From: Collinsella sp.
Lineage (GTDB): Bacteria; Actinomycetota; Coriobacteriia; Coriobacteriales; Coriobacteriaceae
NCBI GenBank assembly: GCA_019419485.1
Contig: DXZV01000002.1
Span: 17,094 to 27,047 of the forward strand
DNA: 9,954 nt
Direction: 5' to 3'
A model generated the notes under the pieces. It was not told where the DNA came from. It did no database searches and worked only from the letters and a program-made list of their open reading frames with translations. The position numbers were made by a program, and so were the translations under genes. Below, piece after piece: positions 1 to 6,938 of the stretch; positions within the stretch are counted from its first letter, which is position 1, and every line of letters starts with the position of its first letter.

Positions 1-55
1 ACATTGACATTGATGCGGCGATCCTGCGTGGAGACGGTCAGGCGTTTGTGGAGCG
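1..55. repeat. 55-bp exact direct repeat of an internal lacR segment (copy 1)
   Basis: Bases 1-55 are identical, in the same orientation, to 7585-7639, which encode about residues 65-83 of the DeoR-family regulator on the minus strand. Identity stops sharply at base 56 (G here, A at 7640), exactly where similarity to lacB begins. Only this short piece of the regulator is visible because the window starts here, so whether a longer regulator copy lies to the left cannot be told. Two readings are possible. One is a real recombination junction that deleted the start of a duplicated lacR-lacB region. The other is an assembly-graph artefact, since 55 is a common k-mer size and a contig edge may share exactly one k-mer with another place. 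Confidence 0.9.
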
Positions 56-476
56 GTCCTTACGGCCACACCCATACGCACTATCCCATCTACGGTAGGG
101 CTGTGGGCGAGGCTGTTGCCAGCGGCAAGGCCGACTTTGGCGTGGCCCTGTGCGGCGCCAGCATTGGTATCACCAACTCGTGAACAAGGTTCTCGGCGCC
201 CGTTGCGCCTTGGTCCGCGACATGACGAGCGCCCTGTACGCCCGTCGCGAGCTCAACGCCAACGTCATCGGCTTCGGCGGGAAGATCACCGGCGAGTTCC
301 TGATGACCGACATCATGCTCGCGTTCCTTGAGGCCGAGTATGAGTCCACGCCCGAGTGCGATGCCCTGATTGCCAAGATCGATGCCTGCAATAAGGCCGA
401 CGCTGAGGCTCAAGCTGACCAGCGCTTCTTTGACGAGTTCATCGAGAAGTGGGATCGCGGCGAGTATCACGATTAG
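56..476 (+). pseudogene. lacB: Galactose-6-phosphate isomerase subunit LacB, 5'-truncated and frameshifted
   Basis: LacB pairs with LacA to convert galactose-6-phosphate to tagatose-6-phosphate in the cytoplasm. The frame from about 55 reads HTHTHYPIYG, then CGASIGITNS, and hits TGA at 181-183. Shifting frame by one gives NKVLGARCALVRDM, NANVIGFGGKITGE and the ending EKWDRGEYHD, typical of LacB C-termini, with TAG at 474-476. Inserting one G after position 180 (aactcg-g-tgaac) restores NSVNKV, so the lesion is a single-base deletion. About the first 50-60 residues are missing and are replaced by the lacR-derived repeat, so no start codon or ribosome binding site is present. The downstream part still has good codon use, so decay is recent, or the deletion is a sequencing error. 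Family assignment is firm and LacB is preferred over LacA or RpiB because of the C-terminus. Functionality is very unlikely as written. Confidence 0.87.
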
Positions 477-556
477 ATTGCAGTGCATTTCGGCGGCCGT
501 GTTGAACAATCGTCGAAAGTACGTGTGACGCGATTTGCCAAAAAGGCTGATTAACT

Positions 557-591
557 TGATGGGGGCATCGATGAAATCGGTGCCCCCATCA
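557..591. terminator. Bidirectional hairpin between lacB remnant and PRD regulator
   Basis: A 16-bp stem is visible. TGATGGGGGCA (557-567) pairs with TGCCCCCATCA (581-591). The stem then continues through one G-U pair and CGAT/ATCG to a GAA triloop (573-575). It lies between the converging lacB remnant and the minus-strand regulator, whose TGA stop (589-591) forms the base of the stem. No clear T-run follows on the plus strand. On the minus strand a short T5 (541-545 complement) lies about 12 nt beyond the stem. Shape and position argue for a shared terminator, although the tails are poor. Confidence 0.6.
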
Positions 592-2496
592 TCTCAGTGT
601 GATGAACTCCAAGAACTCTTCGAGGGATTGCGCCTTTGCCATTTTTGATGCTTTGATTTCGTCGCAGAGGGATTTGACGAGCGCATTGTATATTTCCATG
701 AATCGCTGCCGATCCTCCCTACACACCGCAATCAAGATAACGATTTTTGCCTGTCCCTCACCCCACGAGATGCCGTTTGGGCTGACGAAGATCGAAGCGA
801 CCGTCTTGTTGGAGTTCATCTCGATGGAATGGGGAACGGCGAACTGGTTAAAAAAGCAAGTGGAAGACAGGCTTTCGCGCTGCAAGACGGAGTCACAAAA
901 ATCGCCTTGCACATAACCGATTTGCCGCATCTGCTCGGAGAGGAACTCGATAACGTCCTTTCGGTTAACAAGTTCAGGATGACTGTCAGAAAGGAAGAAG
1001 AGCTGCTCATCAAAAAATGGTTTGAGCAATCTCTCTGTTTTTCTTGCGTGATAATTGCTATGCCACTGACCAAGAGCGCTTTCGATTTTCAGGAAATCAG
1101 ATGAAGTGCAGAAGGGCGAGATGGAGACGATGCGCGGGTCGCGGCTGTCGACTCGCTTAGTGGTGATGATGAGATCGGCATCGCGCCCCTCTATTGCGTT
1201 GTCTGTCGCGCTGCCGGAATCGAGAATGACTGCGACGTCGAAAAACCTTCTCTCGAGTTGCTCTCGAAGCTGATTGGACAGCCCTTTGTAGTCGCTGCAA
1301 TCAAGCCTGATTTTCGCTTTGTCCTCGGTGAGGAGACTTTCGATGAGCATGCCGACATGAAGGCAGATGAAGCCTAGCTCTCCGTTCGATATCTGAATCT
1401 GGAACTCGTCTTCAAGTTTCCTAGATATCAGGACGGACAGTTCGTAGATGAAGGGACAGCCCATCTTGATGTTTTCAAGTGCTTCCGCCTGTTCATACTG
1501 GAATCCATGGCATCTGTCTATTAAGGCATTCACATGCATGGCAAAAGTGAAGAGGGCCTGAGATGATTCTGGGTGAAGGAGAAACGATTCGAAAACGTCA
1601 TTCACAATGTTTTGCACATGGCTCACAAATTCATTGGGGCTCGACCATTGGGAGACTTTGGTTCCGTTGTTTGTTTGGTCAAGGGCTTCTATTTGGCCAA
1701 GGAGCAGGGAGCCAAGATAGGAGATGTCTGGCGGACCTGGAGTAATTTTGTAATGCTCTTTATATAACTCGAAGAACCGTTCGGCTATGGTCGTTTCAAT
1801 CATCGACTTGCTTACGACGGTGGGGTAGTCGCGGATATACGATCCGCCGCGCATCCGATACACGGCGATTCCGACGTTGGTGAGAACCGTTTGCTCGTAA
1901 CCGCGCTTGATGCGCATCTCGTACTCGCCGAGTGCTCGTTCGACGGCGATTCTTATTCTGCCTAGATCGAGATCTCCAATCCAGGCTTCAATGCTCTCGA
2001 GATTCGAGAATGAAGTGTTGACCTCATCGGCGACTAGGGCCGAGATGAGCTTGCGCTTATTAACTTCGGTTCCTTCTAGGTAAATCTTACCTTGGCGCTT
2101 GATTATCGCGAGGTCAAAAGTCTCAATGCGACTTCGGGCTTGACGAAGCTTTCTTTCAACAGTTGAGGAGCTCATAAAGAGGTATTCCGAGAGGTCGTCA
2201 ACAGTGATTTGACCGCTTCGATTGGTGATCAGTCGAAGCAGAACATGCTCGTCAGTTTGCCTCTCGAATAATGGGCGCTGTTCGAAAGCGTCACTTGGAT
2301 CAAAATCACGGGAAAGACGATAGCCCTCGTTTGAACTCGTAATAACAGGGGATTCGAAATTGATTCTTTTTATTTCATTCTGAATCGTCCGGAGCGACAC
2401 GTTAAGCGCATTGGCAAGTTCAATACCGGTTGTTGGCGAGTTTGCCGTTCCGATCAGCCTGACGATATCTCGTTGCCTTTTGCTGAGTTGCTTCAT
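589..2496 (-). CDS. PRD-containing transcriptional activator (MtlR/LicR type, BglG superfamily)
   Basis: A 635-residue multidomain PTS-controlled regulator, expected to switch on the divergent sugar-PTS operon. Domain order: N-terminal HTH (about 5-45, SKRQRDIVRLI then SLRTIQNEIKRI); second Mga-like HTH (about 80-125); PRD1 (about 175-270); PRD2 (about 285-390) with H321 (FAMHVNALIDR) and H380 (FICLHVGML); a degenerate EIIB-like domain (about 395-470, C400 in LDCSDYKG); and a C-terminal EIIA type-2 domain with H556 (FAVPHSIE). In PRD1 the usual first histidine is Asn207 (LTNVGIAVYR). Such proteins are phosphorylated by HPr and EIIB at these sites, tying activity to sugar flux. The start chosen is ATG 2496-2494, preceded by AAGGA with a 6-nt spacer; an upstream in-frame ATG at 2529 has no such site. 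Presence of two HTH domains rather than an RNA-binding CAT domain points to a DNA-binding activator. Sampled base composition is lower in GC than the aldolase gene, which hints at separate origin. Confidence 0.9.
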   Translation of the reverse strand: MKQLSKRQRDIVRLIGTANSPTTGIELANALNVSLRTIQNEIKRINFESPVITSSNEGYRLSRDFDPSDAFEQRPLFERQTDEHVLLRLITNRSGQITVDDLSEYLFMSSSTVERKLRQARSRIETFDLAIIKRQGKIYLEGTEVNKRKLISALVADEVNTSFSNLESIEAWIGDLDLGRIRIAVERALGEYEMRIKRGYEQTVLTNVGIAVYRMRGGSYIRDYPTVVSKSMIETTIAERFFELYKEHYKITPGPPDISYLGSLLLGQIEALDQTNNGTKVSQWSSPNEFVSHVQNIVNDVFESFLLHPESSQALFTFAMHVNALIDRCHGFQYEQAEALENIKMGCPFIYELSVLISRKLEDEFQIQISNGELGFICLHVGMLIESLLTEDKAKIRLDCSDYKGLSNQLREQLERRFFDVAVILDSGSATDNAIEGRDADLIITTKRVDSRDPRIVSISPFCTSSDFLKIESALGQWHSNYHARKTERLLKPFFDEQLFFLSDSHPELVNRKDVIEFLSEQMRQIGYVQGDFCDSVLQRESLSSTCFFNQFAVPHSIEMNSNKTVASIFVSPNGISWGEGQAKIVILIAVCREDRQRFMEIYNALVKSLCDEIKASKMAKAQSLEEFLEFITLR

Positions 2497-2553
2497 ATTC
2501 GATCCTTTTTCCAGGGCCCGTAGTAGCAATCATGCTAGATAAGGAATTGTAGG

Positions 2554-2570
2554 GCAATGTCAGGTATTGC
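2554..2570. promoter_or_regulatory. Candidate activator operator, inverted repeat
   Basis: GCAAT (2554-2558) and ATTGC (2566-2570) form an inverted repeat with a 7-nt spacer in the gap between the divergent PRD regulator and the PTS operon. It sits 21 nt upstream of a possible -35 at 2592, a usual place for a PRD activator to bind. The arms are short, so chance occurrence cannot be excluded. Confidence 0.35.
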
Positions 2571-2591
2571 GGGGCTCTGCGCAAAGGGTGC

Positions 2592-2621
2592 TTGGATAAC
2601 CGCCCGTGCAATAAGTAGGAT
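2592..2621 (+). promoter_or_regulatory. Possible sigma-70-like promoter of the lac PTS operon
   Basis: TTGGAT (2592-2597) and TAGGAT (2616-2621) are separated by 18 nt. Both match consensus only partly, as expected for an activator-dependent promoter. The predicted start would leave a leader of about 80 nt before lacF. That leader contains a perfect 12-bp palindrome, AGCCCCGGGGCT (2652-2663). Confidence 0.35.
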
Positions 2622-2651
2622 AAAGAAAAAAATCGAGGGCTGAAGAAGTTG

Positions 2652-2663
2652 AGCCCCGGGGCT
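2652..2663. repeat. 12-bp perfect palindrome in the lacF leader
   Basis: AGCCCCGGGGCT is self-complementary with no loop. It lies between the possible promoter (2592-2621) and the lacF ribosome binding site (2695-2702). It could be an operator or part of a weak leader hairpin (GAAG at 2645-2648 with CTTC at 2662-2665). No T-run follows, so an attenuator is not supported. Confidence 0.5.
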
Positions 2664-2706
2664 TCTGGATGCTTTCGGACTGGATTGGCAAACGAAAGGA
2701 GGAGAT

Positions 2707-3027
2707 GTGGATAGACAAGAATTGCAGTCGATTTCATTTCAACTGGTTGCGAATGTCGGCGAGGCATCCGCGCATTTCTCAAGCGCAATTAACCATGCGC
2801 GAGATGGAGAATTCGACGAAGCCGAATCGGAAATAACCTCGGCAAATGAATGCATCGTCCGTGCACATGAGTCTCAAACGGACTTGCTCCGCGCGGAGGT
2901 CTCTGGAGAGGAGATTGAGTTCAGCCTTCTTCTCGTGCACGCTCAGGATCACTTGATGACGACCATTACGTTCGGGCGTCTCGCGGAGGAGTTTGTAAGG
3001 CTTTACAGGGAGGTACATCGTGGCTGA
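2707..3027 (+). CDS. lacF: PTS lactose/cellobiose-family EIIA component
   Basis: A 106-residue cytoplasmic EIIA of the Lac family. It takes phosphate from HPr and passes it to EIIB. The hallmark VHAQDHLMTT places the phospho-accepting histidine at H78 and the metal-binding aspartate at D81, the same numbering as lactococcal LacF. AHESQTDLLRAEVSGEE is the conserved helical segment before it. Length fits the family (about 100-115). The start is GTG at 2707 with an excellent AAAGGAGG at 2695-2702; the ATG at 2705 is out of frame. This is the first gene of a four-gene operon, and its last 8 bases overlap the GTG of the next gene, which suggests translational coupling. The sequence alone does not separate a lactose from a beta-glucoside carrier; the neighbouring glycosidase favours lactose or another beta-galactoside. 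Confidence 0.93.
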   Translation: MDRQELQSISFQLVANVGEASAHFSSAINHARDGEFDEAESEITSANECIVRAHESQTDLLRAEVSGEEIEFSLLLVHAQDHLMTTITFGRLAEEFVRLYREVHRG

Positions 3028-4414
3028 CGATTTTCTGTGGGGATCAGCTACCGCGGCATATCAGTGCGAAGGTGCTTGGCGAGAAGGCGGAAAAGGTCTG
3101 TCCAACTGGGATGTTTTCTGCCACAGCGAGAAGAATGTTGTAAATCCCGTTAACGCTGATGTTTCATGCGATCACTACCATCGGTATGAAGAGGACATAC
3201 GGTTGATGGCGGAGGGCGGCCAGAACGCTTATCGCTTCTCGATTTCATGGACACGTATCATCCCCGACGGCACGGGCGAAGTATGTGAGGAGGGAGTCGC
3301 GTTTTACGACCGCCTGATCGATTGCTGTCTGACGCACGGGCTGACGCCCCTGGCAACGCTATACCACTACGATCTTCCCGCAACGCTATTCGAAAAGGGC
3401 GGCTGGGAGTCGAGGGAGACCGTTGATGCGTATGAGCGTTATGCCCAGGTCTGCTTTGATCGGTTTGGGGACCGCATCAAGTTGTGGGCGAGCATCAACG
3501 AGCCGAACTACGAGACTCAATGTTGTTATGCGGCGGGGAACTACCCTCCGAATGTTCAGGACTTGGGAAGACGCTGGCATGCGATGTACAATCTCATGCT
3601 TGCGAGTGCGCGTGCGATCAGTCGTTTCAGGAATGGCGGATATGAAGGGCAAATCGGAGTCGTGAGCGATTCGTACTCCATCGAGACTCTGGTTGATGAC
3701 GAAGCATACCGTTTCGCACGGGAGCGTGCAGAACTGTTCTTCGATCGCTGCGTGAATGACACCTGCATATTGGGTGAATTTTGTCCGGACCTGGTTGAGG
3801 TGCTCACCCAGGAGGGTTATGACCTCTCCTATATCATGCCGGAGGATGCAGGGGTTTTTGCTGCTGGTACGGTGGATTATCTGGGCGTGAACGCCTATGA
3901 CCGTTATCTGGTGAAGCCCTATACGCAAGGTGAGACGTGCTTTAAGGCAAGCAATACGGGCAAAAAGGGCGACAAGAAGCAGTCCTTGGTCAAGGGTTGG
4001 TTCGAGATCGATCGCGATGATTCCGTTCCGCACAACAGTTGGGATATGGAGATCTATCCCAAGAGCCTGTACAACTTGCTCAAACGTCTCCACGCGTTGT
4101 ATCCGGCGGTCCCATTCATCATTACCGAGAACGGTCTCGGCTATAAGGACGTTGTAGAGGATGGGCGGATTCACGACGGCTATCGTATCGAGTTTTTGCA
4201 GGGCTTCGTCGACTGGATGCTCAGGGCAAAAGAAGAGGGTTGCGATGTCCGCGGCTATTTTGTCTGGTCGACCATGGACGTCTATAGCTGGATCAATGGC
4301 TACGACAAGCGATACGGACTGGTTTACGTCGATTACGACGATGATTGCCGCCGTATCTGTAAGGACAGCTATTACTGGTACAAGGAAATGATTGCACGAC
4401 AGGAGGAGAAATAA
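3020..4414 (+). CDS. lacG: 6-phospho-beta-galactosidase, glycoside hydrolase family 1
   Basis: A 464-residue GH1 enzyme that cleaves PTS-imported disaccharide phosphate (lactose-6-phosphate to glucose and galactose-6-phosphate). The N-terminal GH1 signature is FLWGSATAAYQCEGA (5-19). The acid/base glutamate is E161 (INEPN) and the nucleophile is E370 (ITENG). The phosphate pocket of 6-phospho-glycosidases is complete: S423, K430 and Y432 in YSWINGYDKRYG. W424 directly after the serine matches the tryptophan of lactococcal LacG (S428/W429/K435/Y437, a constant offset of five), whereas E. coli BglA-type phospho-beta-glucosidases have alanine there. I therefore call it a galactosidase. The start is GTG 3020, overlapping lacF; ATG codons further in would remove the GH1 signature. 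The stop overlaps the next ATG (TAATG). No signal peptide is seen, as expected for a cytoplasmic enzyme. Confidence 0.93.
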   Translation: MADDFLWGSATAAYQCEGAWREGGKGLSNWDVFCHSEKNVVNPVNADVSCDHYHRYEEDIRLMAEGGQNAYRFSISWTRIIPDGTGEVCEEGVAFYDRLIDCCLTHGLTPLATLYHYDLPATLFEKGGWESRETVDAYERYAQVCFDRFGDRIKLWASINEPNYETQCCYAAGNYPPNVQDLGRRWHAMYNLMLASARAISRFRNGGYEGQIGVVSDSYSIETLVDDEAYRFARERAELFFDRCVNDTCILGEFCPDLVEVLTQEGYDLSYIMPEDAGVFAAGTVDYLGVNAYDRYLVKPYTQGETCFKASNTGKKGDKKQSLVKGWFEIDRDDSVPHNSWDMEIYPKSLYNLLKRLHALYPAVPFIITENGLGYKDVVEDGRIHDGYRIEFLQGFVDWMLRAKEEGCDVRGYFVWSTMDVYSWINGYDKRYGLVYVDYDDDCRRICKDSYYWYKEMIARQEEK

Positions 4415-5721
4415 TGGAAGCCTTCACCTCATGGATTGAGAAGCATGTGGCGCCCGTGGCTGGCAAGCTCGGCGCGAATCGTTACATTCAGTCGATCCAG
4501 AACACGTTCCTGACGCTTGTGCCCTTTATGACTATCGGAAGTCTTGCACTCGTCATCGTTAGCCCTCCGATGGATTACACGGCGATGGAGGAGGGAATCG
4601 GCAGATCGTTCATGCAAGGATGGCAGTCTCTTGCCGACTTCCTGTTCTATCCCTTCATTACGGTCAACACTATCACGACGGGATGCCTTGCCTTATGGGT
4701 GACCATTGGTTTGGCGTTTTTCCTGAGTCGTCATTACAAGATGAACTCCTATTTGCCCGTTGCCACCGCGACCGCCTCTTTCGTAGCCACTGCCTGCATA
4801 AATGCCGAGGCCTCCCTGATGGTTGACAATCTGGGCGGAACCGGACTGTTCTGTGGTATCGTGGTGAGCATCGCTTCTGTCGAGTTGTTCCGTTTCCTGT
4901 CGGAAAATGAAGTCGGCCGCATTTCCCTCCCCAGCTCCGTTCCCCCTGCGCTGGGCGACTCGATGACCAATCTCGTCCCCGCCACTATCGTGTTCTTTGC
5001 CATGGCGCTTGCTGCCACGGCGTCTATTATGGTGACGGGCGCTCCCTTGGCGAACTTGATTGCGACCGTCTTTTCTCCGTTGGTCGGCGCGGTCAATAGC
5101 CTGGGCGGTGTGTTGCTGGTCGGTTTCCTCATGCCTTTTATGTTCTGGTTCGGCATTCACGATTCCGTCCTCACGAGTCCGCTCGATCCGTTTCTGTATA
5201 ACAACCTTTATGCCAACATGGATGCGTTCGCTGCCGGCACCGCGGCAACCGCGCTGCCCTTTGTCGTCACGCCTCCGTTCGTGTGGTATTTCATGACGAT
5301 TGGCGGCAATGGTGCCACGCTCGCCCTCGCCCTGCTTGCCCTGAGAAGCCGCTCGAAGCAAATCGGCGCGATTGGAAAGCTCGGTATCATTCCGGTCCTG
5401 TTCGGCGTGAACGAGCCCATCATTTTCGGACTCCCGGTTATGTATAACCCAATGATGTTCATTCCCTCCATCCTGAATATGATGCTCAACGGAGCGATTA
5501 CTTGGTTCTGCATGGATTTCGGCTTGGTGAATCGCGCCTTCGCGTATCCCGGGTGGAATGTTCCGTCTCCTATCGGCGCATTCCTTGCGACCATGGATAT
5601 ACGCGCCTTCCTGCTGATCGTTGCCCTCGTGATCTTGAATCTTCTTGTTTACTATCCGTTCTTTAGGGCATACGAGAAGCAGAAGTTGCAGGAAGAAACC
5701 GAGCAGGAAGCGGTGGCTTAA
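4414..5721 (+). CDS. PTS lactose/cellobiose-family EIIC permease
   Basis: A 435-residue membrane channel that moves the sugar and presents it for phosphorylation. Hydrophobic stretches fit about ten membrane segments (for example 31-50, 92-105, 143-160, 187-207, 232-248, 281-310 and 397-415). Two substrate-site residues known from the ChbC structure are seen at nearly the same positions: H249 (FWFGIHDS) and E334 (GVNEPIIFGLPV). The C-terminus (EKQKLQEETEQEAVA) ends as a short charged tail, so this is EIIC alone, not the fused EIICB called LacE in Firmicutes. ATG 4414 overlaps the lacG stop by one base and has AGGAGGAG at 4401-4408. With the separate EIIA and EIIB it forms a complete transporter laid out like a cellobiose system, while the glycosidase points to a beta-galactoside cargo. 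Confidence 0.92.
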   Translation: MEAFTSWIEKHVAPVAGKLGANRYIQSIQNTFLTLVPFMTIGSLALVIVSPPMDYTAMEEGIGRSFMQGWQSLADFLFYPFITVNTITTGCLALWVTIGLAFFLSRHYKMNSYLPVATATASFVATACINAEASLMVDNLGGTGLFCGIVVSIASVELFRFLSENEVGRISLPSSVPPALGDSMTNLVPATIVFFAMALAATASIMVTGAPLANLIATVFSPLVGAVNSLGGVLLVGFLMPFMFWFGIHDSVLTSPLDPFLYNNLYANMDAFAAGTAATALPFVVTPPFVWYFMTIGGNGATLALALLALRSRSKQIGAIGKLGIIPVLFGVNEPIIFGLPVMYNPMMFIPSILNMMLNGAITWFCMDFGLVNRAFAYPGWNVPSPIGAFLATMDIRAFLLIVALVILNLLVYYPFFRAYEKQKLQEETEQEAVA

Positions 5722-5762
5722 CGATCTCAGATTGTTAGGCTAGAAACCGGGAGGTAGTAAAA

Positions 5763-6062
5763 GTGAAGTGGATGTTGTGCTGCTATGCGGGGATGACAAC
5801 GAGCATTCTCGCTCAGAAGCTTGAGGAGGAGGGCGCGTCTCGTGGGATTGGCCTTAAGGTCGACGCGGTGCCGATCGCCGAAGCCGAGTCCTTGATAAGC
5901 GACGAGATTTCGGCGATCATTCTCGGTCCCCACGTCCGATTCATGAAAGACCAGATTGAGAGGGTTGCCGGCTCCATTCCGGTGTACGTCATTCCCCCTC
6001 AGGACTTTGGGATGATGAACTCGAAGGGGATTGTCGACGCGGTGCTTGCGCTGATCGGTTAG
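5763..6062 (+). CDS. PTS lactose/cellobiose-family EIIB component
   Basis: A 99-residue cytoplasmic EIIB that carries phosphate from EIIA to the sugar bound by EIIC. The P-loop reads LCCYAGMTTSILAQKL. By alignment with ChbB (FCSAGMST) the phospho-cysteine is Cys7, the second of the pair. The rest follows the fold, including ILGPHVRFM and IPPQDFGMMNSKGIVDAVLAL. The start is GTG 5763 with GGGAGGT at 5749-5755 and a 7-nt spacer. It lies 41 nt after EIIC and is the last gene before the terminator at 6095-6125. A stand-alone EIIB downstream of EIIC differs from the fused LacE of streptococci and lactococci. Confidence 0.92.
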   Translation: MKWMLCCYAGMTTSILAQKLEEEGASRGIGLKVDAVPIAEAESLISDEISAIILGPHVRFMKDQIERVAGSIPVYVIPPQDFGMMNSKGIVDAVLALIG

Positions 6063-6094
6063 GTGTTGTGACGCGCACACGTTATTGACGTCCT

Positions 6095-6125
6095 CAGGGG
6101 GCGGGGTCTTGTGCCCCGCCCCCTG
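6095..6125 (+). terminator. Strong GC hairpin ending the lac PTS operon
   Basis: CAGGGGGCGGGG (6095-6106) and CCCCGCCCCCTG (6114-6125) make a perfect 12-bp stem with a 7-nt loop (TCTTGTG), 33 nt after the EIIB stop. The immediate tail GTATTTGG is weak. A pyrimidine-rich stretch with T-runs follows at about 6140-6170. Position and strength make it the probable operon terminator. Confidence 0.75.
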
Positions 6126-6169
6126 GTATTTGGCCGACCTCTCTTCCCTTTCATTTCCTTTTTCTTTTT

Positions 6170-6300
6170 TGCGGCTCGAATCTGCCGGCAGTGACGCGCC
6201 CTGGTAAGCAGGCCAAGCTCGGGCGCCATGGCTTCGCGCGCAAGCAGGAATGGAAACTCGTCGGGGAGGGCGAGGGTACGCTTGCCCTCGAGCTCGAGAG
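6170..6300 (+). pseudogene. Internal fragment of LacX-type aldose 1-epimerase (mutarotase)
   Basis: The reading frame through 6191 gives FCGSNLPAV, then PGKQAKLGRHGFARKQEWKL, then GEGEGTLALELE. The stretch R-H-G-F-A-R followed by an acidic/aromatic residue is the hallmark segment of galactose mutarotase-like proteins of the LacX group, where a conserved His-Gly-Phe/Trp-Ala motif follows a loop after a PFCG/PIVG-like segment. Only about 40 of an expected 290 or so residues remain: no N-terminal domain upstream (the operon hairpin is there) and no C-terminal domain downstream. At about 6297-6315 the similarity switches to lacC in the same frame. LacX genes accompany lac/tagatose operons, so the identity fits the context. 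The ends are approximate and the family call rests on one motif-rich segment. Confidence 0.6.
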
Positions 6301-6743
6301 CGCCTCGTTTGATGTCGACCTCGCCTCCGATGTGAGGGCCGAGCTCGTCAAGCCCAACCTTACAGAGATCAACGGCCTTTTCGGCACCAGCTTCACCGCA
6401 CGACGACGTCGATGCCCTGCGCTCCGCTCTCGCTGAGAACGAGCGTTTCGTCAACATCCCATGGGTCGTCGTCTCCATGGGCGCTGTCGGTTCCGTCGGC
6501 TTCCGCAATGGCCGCGCGTTCCGCGCCAAGACTCCTGACATCCCGGCGGTGAACGCCACCGGTTCCGGCGATTCCGCCATCGCGGGCTTCGCCCATGCAA
6601 TTGCCGCCGGTGCAGACAACGTCACGGTCCTCAAGACCGCTAACACCTGCGGTAAGCTCAACGCCTTGGATCCGATGACCGGCTATTTGGTCATGGACTG
6701 TTGGGATGAGGTCTACAACGCCGTCAAGGTCACCGAGCTGTAG
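6301..6743 (+). pseudogene. lacC: Tagatose-6-phosphate kinase LacC, C-terminal fragment with frameshift
   Basis: LacC is a PfkB-family kinase making tagatose-1,6-bisphosphate. The first frame shows VKPNLTEINGLFGTSF, the PfkB segment preceding the substrate region. One extra base within 6398-6401 then shifts the frame; reading on from GAC 6402 gives DDVDALRSALAENE, WVVVSMGAVGSVGF and the family signature NATGSGDSAIAGF, with the catalytic aspartate codon at 6570-6572. The fragment ends in EVYNAVKVTEL with TAG 6741-6743. Roughly the N-terminal half of a ~310-residue kinase, with the sugar-binding part and the first PfkB signature, is absent. It follows the lacX-like fragment without a stop, as if a deletion joined the two. 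LacC is preferred over 1-phosphofructokinase because of the neighbouring lac genes; the sequence alone cannot settle that. Confidence 0.78.
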
Positions 6744-6768
6744 CGGCTTTCCACGACATCGGCATCTT

Positions 6769-6829
6769 CGCCCGAGTGCGAGCGCTTCTGTACCTCTGTG
6801 CACCGTGCCTTCGCCCTCGGGCGTTTTTT
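6769..6829 (+). terminator. Probable terminator after the lacC remnant
   Basis: CGCCCGAG (6769-6776) is perfectly complementary to CTCGGGCG (6816-6823), which is followed directly by six T (6824-6829). The loop is long (39 nt). A compact alternative is CGCC-CTCG-GGCG (6812-6823) with the same T-run. Either fits intrinsic termination 26-70 nt after the lacC stop. Confidence 0.6.
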
Positions 6830-6938
6830 GACATGCGAGTTGGCGACACATTAAATCCGCGCTGCATGGAATAATCCGCTTAGTTCAACGCCGTTCACGG
6901 TCCGCCTCCGTCCTCGGCGCTGCTCCCTGTCAGATTCG

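Noticed and set aside
2420..2788. 122-residue minus-strand frame across the divergent gap
   Set aside because: It overlaps the regulator start, the promoter region and lacF, and has no family features.
3386..4174. 262-residue open frame antisense to lacG
   Set aside because: It overlaps a clear GH1 gene carrying all catalytic residues, has no recognisable domain and no convincing ribosome binding site.
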